A stretch of DNA of 64,000 nucleotides, taken from positions 62,001-126,000 of the forward strand of contig RAZA01000007.1 of assembly GCA_003612485.1 (NCBI GenBank). Reading direction: 5' to 3'. This DNA comes from a bacterium D16-50 (GTDB taxonomy: Bacteria > Bacillota > Clostridia > Lachnospirales > Lachnospiraceae). Of this stretch, positions 59,608-64,000 are shown one piece after another. Position numbers and translations under genes: made by a program. The first letter of the stretch is position 1. Every line of letters starts with the position of its first letter. The notes below the pieces were generated by a model. The model searched no databases, had not been told where the DNA came from, and saw only the letters and a list, made by a program, of their open reading frames with translations.

Positions 59608-60192
59608 TCAGTGAAGGTAGGGCCGCAGGTTGTCGTTGTAGAGCTCGTAGCTCATGCAGCCGCAGTCGAAGCGGATATAGTTCCAGTCGGTCGCGTTGTA
59701 GATCGGGGCCCGGTCGATTTCTCCGACTTTGCGGAGCTGTCGGTGCCGGTTGACTTCGTACCGCGGGAGTGTCCGGTGGATCTTGATCTTCTCCTTGGCG
59801 AAGCCGTACCAGTCATAAAGCAGATCCTTGGCCTCGGCGTCGGTGAGTGTCCGGGTGCCTCCAGCAGTTTGTAGTCTGGTGTAGTCGGCCTGCTGCACGT
59901 TGTCGGTGTCCTCGTAGGGCTTCCACTCTTGCTCGCGCTCCAGAGCCTTCTCCAGCTCAGCGATCCGGGCCTCCATGTCTTTCTGAGCCTTCTCTGCTTC
60001 CTGCTGTGCCTTAATTGCTGCCATGTCTGCCTCGCGCTGGATCTTGGTCGCGAGTCCGTCGGCGTCCTTTTTGTACGCCTTGCAAAATGCGTCCTTGTCG
60101 CCGTCAAAATTTGTGTAATATTTTTCGATAATGGAATAAAGGGATTGAGTCGGTAAAAAGCCGGTTCTCTGTTCAAATTCTTCTCTCATCAT
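59608..60192 (-). CDS. First gene of the leftward phage operon, unknown
   Basis: This 194-aa protein starts at ATG 60192 (or 60189) with AAAAGGAG upstream. A long coiled coil (LATKIQREADMAAIKAQQEA, MEARIAELEKALEREQEWKP) separates an N-terminal helical part (MREEFEQRTGFLPTQSLYSI) from a C-terminal part (DLLYDWYGFAKEKIKIHRTL, FDCGCMSYELYNDNLRPYLH). It is read away from the repressor gene, controlled by the operator sites between them. The function is unknown. Confidence 0.5.
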   Translation of the reverse strand: MMREEFEQRTGFLPTQSLYSIIEKYYTNFDGDKDAFCKAYKKDADGLATKIQREADMAAIKAQQEAEKAQKDMEARIAELEKALEREQEWKPYEDTDNVQQADYTRLQTAGGTRTLTDAEAKDLLYDWYGFAKEKIKIHRTLPRYEVNRHRQLRKVGEIDRAPIYNATDWNYIRFDCGCMSYELYNDNLRPYLH

Positions 60193-60214
60193 GGTGTTTT
60201 GTTCTCCTTTTACT

Positions 60215-60310
60215 TTGTCTATGTTTTTGAGACTATCCACAGTATAGTCTATGTTTTTTAGATTGTCAAGCCGTTTTCGCAATAAAATTCTAAAAAACAT
60301 AGACAAAATT
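60215..60310. promoter_or_regulatory. Repressor operator region with TCTATGTTTTT sites
   Basis: Three copies of the motif are seen: TTGTCTATGTTTTT (60215-60228), TAGTCTATGTTTTTTA (60245-60260) and, reversed, TAAAAAACATAGACAA (60291-60306). They lie between the divergent repressor and early operons, so they are likely CI/Cro-type operators controlling lysis-lysogeny. Confidence 0.75.
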
Positions 60311-60361
60311 ATTGATTTCAGCGCGCGGCTATGTTATATTGGTAGGCGGGGAGGTGATAGC

Positions 60362-60727
60362 GTGGCAGACAGCCAGAGCGAAACACGCCTCAAAATTGCC
60401 GAACTCTTAAAAGAGTACAGAGAGGCCGCAGGGCTTACCGTCCGGCAGGTTGAAGAACTTACCGGAAAAAGTTACAAAACAGTGAGCGCATGGGAAAAAG
60501 GTAGAGGACAGCCAGACGCCGACATGTTTCTAAAACTTTGTGATATTTACAATGTTCCGAGCGTTGGTCTGTTTTTTGGTGAAAGTCTACCAGAGCCAGA
60601 GCTTGCTGTTGATGAACGGGAGCTCTTGGAGTCGTGGCGAGAAGCCACCGACGCCGCCAGAGAGTCAGCGCTCATGGTACTTAAAAGCAACAAGCGCCCG
60701 CTCGTGAAAAAAGGGAAGGCAATGTGA
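60362..60727 (+). CDS. Prophage repressor, XRE family
   Basis: In this 121-aa protein, GTG 60362 follows GGGGAGGTGATAGC. The HTH reads EYREAAGLTVRQVEELTGKS, YKTVSAWEKGRGQPDADMFL; the rest (LCDIYNVPSVGLFFGE, RELLESWREATDAARESALM) is usual for small XRE repressors. It lacks a peptidase domain. Induction may thus not follow LexA-like self-cleavage. It is the first gene of the rightward lysogeny operon. Confidence 0.88.
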   Translation: MADSQSETRLKIAELLKEYREAAGLTVRQVEELTGKSYKTVSAWEKGRGQPDADMFLKLCDIYNVPSVGLFFGESLPEPELAVDERELLESWREATDAARESALMVLKSNKRPLVKKGKAM

Positions 60728-60810
60728 TCTGGGTTGATTTTTCGCTTAGGTCGTAGGTGTGCCGGGGTTGCCCCTTCTGTTGGAGGGGCAGCTCTGGTTA
60801 TAAATAAAAA

Positions 60811-60832
60811 AGAAGCCCGCACGGTGGCGGGC
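60811..60832 (-). terminator. Minus-strand terminator in the lysogeny operon
   Basis: GCCCGC and GCGGGC arms are followed on the minus strand by TTCTTTTTTATTT. It would stop leftward (antisense) transcription from entering the repressor gene. It is just upstream of the gene at 60845. Confidence 0.6.
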
Positions 60833-60844
60833 GTGGAGGTCATT

Positions 60845-61651
60845 GTGGGACTTTTTGACAAGCTATTCAAGAGACAGCCGGATCCTGATCCGGTCGAAAA
60901 AGAGAAGCCAGCGGCAGCACCACCGCCAGCTCCAGAGGTAAAAAAGAGGACTTCATGGATCGACGAGCTCGCAGATCCAGACAGTCCGGTGCATGAGAAA
61001 CTCAAAAAACTGCCGGAGGCTCCGAAGAAAAAAGCGGAGCCAGCGCAGCGGATTGAGGTCGCCGTCACCGTCCGGCACGAGTACAAAAAAGTGGAGCCGA
61101 TCGGTGAGCTCTCTCACTTGGAGTTCGGAAAACCGGACGGAGTTCTCGGCTGCTTCCTGAACTACGAGCCGAGGGTGCTCTGTGAGCCTACGGAGCGGCA
61201 GCTCGCATACTTGAAGGATCTCGGTGTATTTATCCCGGACGGGATCACGAAGGACGACGCCTCGTGCATGATTAGCCGGGCGACTGGCGAGGACGATCTG
61301 GAGAGTCCGGGCCCTGAGCTCGTGGCTTTGGCTGCCGGTCTTGGTGTCCGGTTCTCTGCCTTTGTTGGGGCGTCCGGGCTGCTTCGTCAGATTGTCGGCC
61401 AGATCGGAGAGCGGGATCGGGCTGCTCTGTTTGGCTATGCCGTGCGCCAGAGCTTGCAGGGTTCCGGCCTTGGCAATATGCTGGAGGATCCGGCCGTCGG
61501 TTCGCTTTACGACTTCGCGGATCAGGTCGTTGCAGATCCGGCGCTGGTGCGCTCCCTCGCTGGCAGGGAGCCAGAGGACTATATTCACCCGCACAAGGGG
61601 ACGGCGATTTATAAAGCGGCCGCCTCGCGACTCTCAGGGGGTGGGGCATAA
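60845..61651 (+). CDS. Unknown protein between repressor and integrase
   Basis: This 268-aa protein starts at GTG 60845 after GGAGGTCATT. The N part (MGLFDKLFKRQ, Pro/Lys/Glu-rich linker) resembles an anchor or tether. The centre has EPTERQLAYLKDLGVFIPDG, a motif seen in small helical domains of phage and polymerase-associated proteins. The C part has LLRQIVGQIGERDRAALFGY, YDFADQVVADPALVRSLAGR. The stop overlaps the integrase start (ATAATG). It may help lysogeny or excision; no family is certain. Confidence 0.55.
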   Translation: MGLFDKLFKRQPDPDPVEKEKPAAAPPPAPEVKKRTSWIDELADPDSPVHEKLKKLPEAPKKKAEPAQRIEVAVTVRHEYKKVEPIGELSHLEFGKPDGVLGCFLNYEPRVLCEPTERQLAYLKDLGVFIPDGITKDDASCMISRATGEDDLESPGPELVALAAGLGVRFSAFVGASGLLRQIVGQIGERDRAALFGYAVRQSLQGSGLGNMLEDPAVGSLYDFADQVVADPALVRSLAGREPEDYIHPHKGTAIYKAAASRLSGGGA

Positions 61652-63738
61652 TGGCGCAGAAAAAAGCGGCCCTGCTGATCCCGGCGGTTATTTACGCCCG
61701 ATACTCCAGCAGCGGCCAGCGCGAAGAAAGTATAGAGGGGCAGCTCAGGGAGTGTCACGACTTCGCCCGGAGGAACGGCCTCACGGTCGTGGGTGAATAT
61801 GTGGACAAGGCCCTCACCGGAAGATCAGACAAGCGGCCAGACTTCCAGCGTATGCTCCGGGATTGCGAGCGCGGCGTCTTTCAGGCCGTGATCTGCTGGA
61901 AAATGGATCGCTTCGCTCGTAACCGGTACGACTCGGCCATGTACAAGTACAAGCTGAAAAGAAACGGTGTCCGCATATTCTACGCGAAGGAGTCGATCCC
62001 GGAGGGGCCGGAGGGCATTATTCTGGAGTCGGTCATGGAGGGCTACGCTGAATATTATAGTGAAAACCTGAGCCAGAACGTGAAGCGTGGATATTATGAC
62101 AGTGCTCTGGAGCTCAAAACACTGGGCCAGACGGTGCTCGGACTCAGGAAGGGCCCGGACGGCCGTTTCGAGATAGATCCGGCCACGGCCCCGATCGTTC
62201 GCCGAATCTTCGAGGAATACGCAGCAGGCGAGCGGGCGAAGGATATATACACCCGCCTGAATGATGAAGGGTACCGGACGAGCCGCGGCAGCCTATTCAA
62301 TAAAAACAGTTTGCGCCGGATCCTCCAAAATGAGAAGTATGTCGGCGTGTACGAGTTCCGCGACATACGGGTGGAGAACGGGATCCCGGCCATAGTGGAT
62401 CGGGAGCTGTTCGATCGGTGTCAGGGCATGGTGGAGAAGCACCACCGGGCACCGGCAGCAGACAGAGCCACCAGCTTTCTGCTCACCGCGAAGCTGTTCT
62501 GCGGTCATTGTGGGGAGCCTATGACGGGAGACGGAGGCACCGGACGGAGCGGCCGGGTGTATAACTATTACACATGTAACGGCCGCCGGGTGCATAAGTG
62601 CCAGAAGGAGCGGGCTCAGAAGGAGTGGATCGAGCAGCTGGTAGTTGACGAGCTTGTCGATCTGATACACTCCGACGACTTCGTGAACGAGGTCGCGGAT
62701 CGGTGCATGGAGTTTCAGCAGCGTGAGAAGGATCAGAGCGCCCTCCGAGCGCTTGAAGCACGCCAGAAGGAAAACGAGAAGGCGATCCAGAATATGCTCG
62801 CAGCGATTGAGGCCGGGATCATAACGCCCAGCACGAAGTCGCGCCTCATGGAGCTGGAGGCAGAGCGCGGCCAGATTGAGAAGGGGATCGCCCAGCAGCT
62901 CATAGCGGAGCCGACGCTGGAGCGGGATCAGGTGGTCTACTTTCTGGAGCGGTTCAGGGACGGAGACGTCACCGACGAAGGGTACCGCGCCTTTCTGGTG
63001 GACACGTTTCTCAATTCCGTGTACCTCTACGACGACGACAAGCTGGTGCTGGTGCTGAATTATACCGGCGAGCGTTGCAAGGTGACGCTGGATCTCGTAG
63101 AGAAGGCGATCGAGGGTGACGGGCTGGGCGGTTCGTGTTTTGCGCCGTCCAGCGCGCTGCCGGACACTGTTTTATTTCTGCTTTTGACAAACCATCATTC
63201 TGATCGTTCAGAAGGCTGTCTTCCGCAAAATATAGGTACGCTGGCAAAGCCCTTTTTCGTGTCCGCATTAAAGGAAAAAATCAGGGAGCTGAAAAACGGC
63301 GCCGCCGAACCAAAGACAGATAACCACGAAGGAAACTCTCTGGAAGGATTCCGTCTCCTTGCAGCAGAGGATAATGAAATCAACGCGGAGATTCTTTCCG
63401 AAATACTCAAGATGGAAGGGGCAAGCTATGAGATCGTGGAAAACGGTCAGCTGGCCGTAGAGCGCTTTGAGCATTCTGCAGAGGGCGAGTTCCACGCGAT
63501 TCTCATGGATGTCCAGATGCCGGTCATGAACGGCTATCAGGCGGCTATGGCGATCCGTGCCATGAGCCGTAAGGACGCCGCACAGATCCCCATCATCGCA
63601 ATGACCGCCAATGCTTTCGCGGAGGACGAGAAGGCGGCTCTGGACGCGGGAATGAATGCCCATGTGGCAAAGCCTCTGGATATAGAGCTGGCAAAAAAGG
63701 TGATCAGAGAATATTGCATGAAAGGAACAACGTCATGA
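61651..63738 (+). CDS. Large serine integrase fused to host receiver domain across attR
   Basis: Residues 1-505 are phage-coded. The serine recombinase domain has AVIYARYSSSGQREESIEGQ (catalytic Ser near 19-20) and AVICWKMDRFARNRYD; then come the recombinase domain (AAGERAKDIYTRLNDEGYRT), a zinc ribbon (LFCGHCGEPMTGDGGTGRSG...CNGR...HKCQK) and a coiled coil (QKENEKAIQNMLAAIEAGII). From about residue 506 the frame is host DNA and adds a complete CheY-like receiver (LLAAEDNEINAEILSEILKM, AILMDVQMPVMNGYQAAMAI, IIAMTANAFAEDEKAALDAG; Asp at 620). On the phage circle the integrase would end instead with TPKRILHFFEKVVAVVLKF and two more residues (526 aa). Integrates and, with an unknown directionality factor, excises. 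Confidence 0.92.
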   Translation: MAQKKAALLIPAVIYARYSSSGQREESIEGQLRECHDFARRNGLTVVGEYVDKALTGRSDKRPDFQRMLRDCERGVFQAVICWKMDRFARNRYDSAMYKYKLKRNGVRIFYAKESIPEGPEGIILESVMEGYAEYYSENLSQNVKRGYYDSALELKTLGQTVLGLRKGPDGRFEIDPATAPIVRRIFEEYAAGERAKDIYTRLNDEGYRTSRGSLFNKNSLRRILQNEKYVGVYEFRDIRVENGIPAIVDRELFDRCQGMVEKHHRAPAADRATSFLLTAKLFCGHCGEPMTGDGGTGRSGRVYNYYTCNGRRVHKCQKERAQKEWIEQLVVDELVDLIHSDDFVNEVADRCMEFQQREKDQSALRALEARQKENEKAIQNMLAAIEAGIITPSTKSRLMELEAERGQIEKGIAQQLIAEPTLERDQVVYFLERFRDGDVTDEGYRAFLVDTFLNSVYLYDDDKLVLVLNYTGERCKVTLDLVEKAIEGDGLGGSCFAPSSALPDTVLFLLLTNHHSDRSEGCLPQNIGTLAKPFFVSALKEKIRELKNGAAEPKTDNHEGNSLEGFRLLAAEDNEINAEILSEILKMEGASYEIVENGQLAVERFEHSAEGEFHAILMDVQMPVMNGYQAAMAIRAMSRKDAAQIPIIAMTANAFAEDEKAALDAGMNAHVAKPLDIELAKKVIREYCMKGTTS
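63164..63167. other. attR core (ACAC)
   Basis: Right phage-host junction. The phage side is GCTGCCGG-ACAC; the host side continues TGTTTTATTTCTGC in the kinase frame. Pairs with attL at 13361-13364. Confidence 0.8.
63166..63738 (+). pseudogene. Hybrid kinase gene, 3' part (second receiver domain)
   Basis: This is the continuation of the kinase gene at 11344. It codes the end of the first receiver-like domain (TVLFLLLTNHHSDRSEG, IGTLAKPFFVSALKEKIREL) and a full second receiver with acidic pocket, phospho-acceptor Asp (ILMDVQMP), Thr/Ala (IIAMTAN) and Lys (HVAKPLD). In the rebuilt protein the Asp is near residue 788 of 863. In the lysogen this part has no start of its own and can be made only as the tail of the integrase. 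Confidence 0.88.
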
Positions 63739-64000
63739 ACAAAACTTTGAGAAAAATAAGCCAAGGGTTCACCGCCGTATGTATGGGCGCTCTGGCGGCA
63801 TCCCTGCTGACGGCCTGCGGAGGACGGCCGGATCCTAACAAGAACGTAATTATCATAGAAAATCAAGATCAACGCACAGTAAACCTTTTCAGCCCCATGG
63901 AAAAGACAGATCCCAACGCTGAAAACGCCGCAAGAAACGCGGCAGACACTACCATTGCCATGGCCGAAGAAAAGCTCGGCGTGACCGTGGCATATAGAAC
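63735..64000 (+). CDS. Lipoprotein, substrate-binding-like, partial
   Basis: ATG 63735 overlaps the kinase stop (ATGA), so the pair is one operon. The start MNKTLRKISQGFTAVCMGAL, AASLLTACGG is a lipoprotein signal peptide with lipobox LTAC. The rest (VIIIENQDQRTVNLFSPMEK, TTIAMAEEKLGVTVAYR) fits an extracytoplasmic solute-binding protein. It may supply the sensed ligand or signal for the kinase. The gene runs past the window end. Confidence 0.75.
   Translation, partial: MNKTLRKISQGFTAVCMGALAASLLTACGGRPDPNKNVIIIENQDQRTVNLFSPMEKTDPNAENAARNAADTTIAMAEEKLGVTVAYR

Larger units (their letters stand above)
13361..63167. mobile_element. Prophage, about 49.8 kb, contractile tail, with DGR
   Basis: The prophage runs between ACAC cores inside a histidine kinase gene. 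It carries a full gene set: serine integrase, repressor, recombination and replication genes, terminase, portal, capsid protease, capsid decoration and major capsid proteins (lambda-like). It also has sheath, tube, tape measure and baseplate proteins (P2-like), a diversity-generating retroelement, endolysin and holin-like proteins. Only one clear frame break was found (methyltransferase at 50188-50885), so it may be inducible. Confidence 0.95.

Overview
The window looks like the chromosome of a gut-type member of the Clostridia (probably Lachnospiraceae-like). This is inferred from the BlaI/BlaR1 pair, the cytidylate-kinase-like gene, the IS66 element, relics of Tn4451-type transposons, the hybrid sensor kinase and strong AGGAGG ribosome binding sites. 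No rRNA, tRNA or CRISPR array was seen.

Layout. Positions 1-7250 are an accessory island. It holds an HTH regulator with a type II restriction-modification pair (NotI-like endonuclease), decayed pieces of an ATPase / PIN-GNAT-ASCH gene pair, an IS66 element with an exact 8-bp target duplication and a nonsense-mutated tnpC, and fragments of a mobilizable transposon. Positions 7250-13360 look like host backbone: a cytidylate-kinase-like gene, palindromic tandem repeats, a BlaR1/BlaI pair, and the first 673 codons of a hybrid sensor histidine kinase. From 13361 to 63167 lies an apparently complete prophage of about 49.8 kb. The rest of the kinase gene (63166-63738) and the start of a lipoprotein gene follow.

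Prophage. Nearly all of it is read leftwards in one long series of coupled genes: small regulators, nuclease and ERF/SSB recombination, replication, several DNA methyltransferases, a sigma-like late regulator, terminase, lambda-type capsid (portal, ClpP-like protease, gpD, gpE), P2-type contractile tail (sheath, tube, tape measure, X, D, spike, gp25, J, I), then a diversity-generating retroelement (DGR) and a lysis cassette. A short rightward operon carries the repressor, an unknown protein and a large serine recombinase.

Main points. (1) A complete DGR (variable protein, avd, template repeat, reverse transcriptase) lies at the tail tip. Its template repeat also matches a second variable repeat about 38 kb away, inside a second FGE/C-type-lectin-like protein in the early operon, with the A-specific substitution pattern of mutagenic homing at both sites. 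(2) The phage inserted in frame inside the kinase gene through a 4-bp ACAC core. The integrase reading frame crosses the attachment site, so in the lysogen the integrase is fused to the kinase's C-terminal receiver domain and the truncated kinase carries the integrase's own C-terminal tail. Excision would restore both genes exactly (863-aa kinase, 526-aa integrase). (3) Smaller points include a poly-G frameshift in a phage methyltransferase, a probable -1 frameshift in the tail chaperone, three perfect 132-bp repeats in the tape measure gene, and a shared 13-bp iteron-like motif near replication genes.
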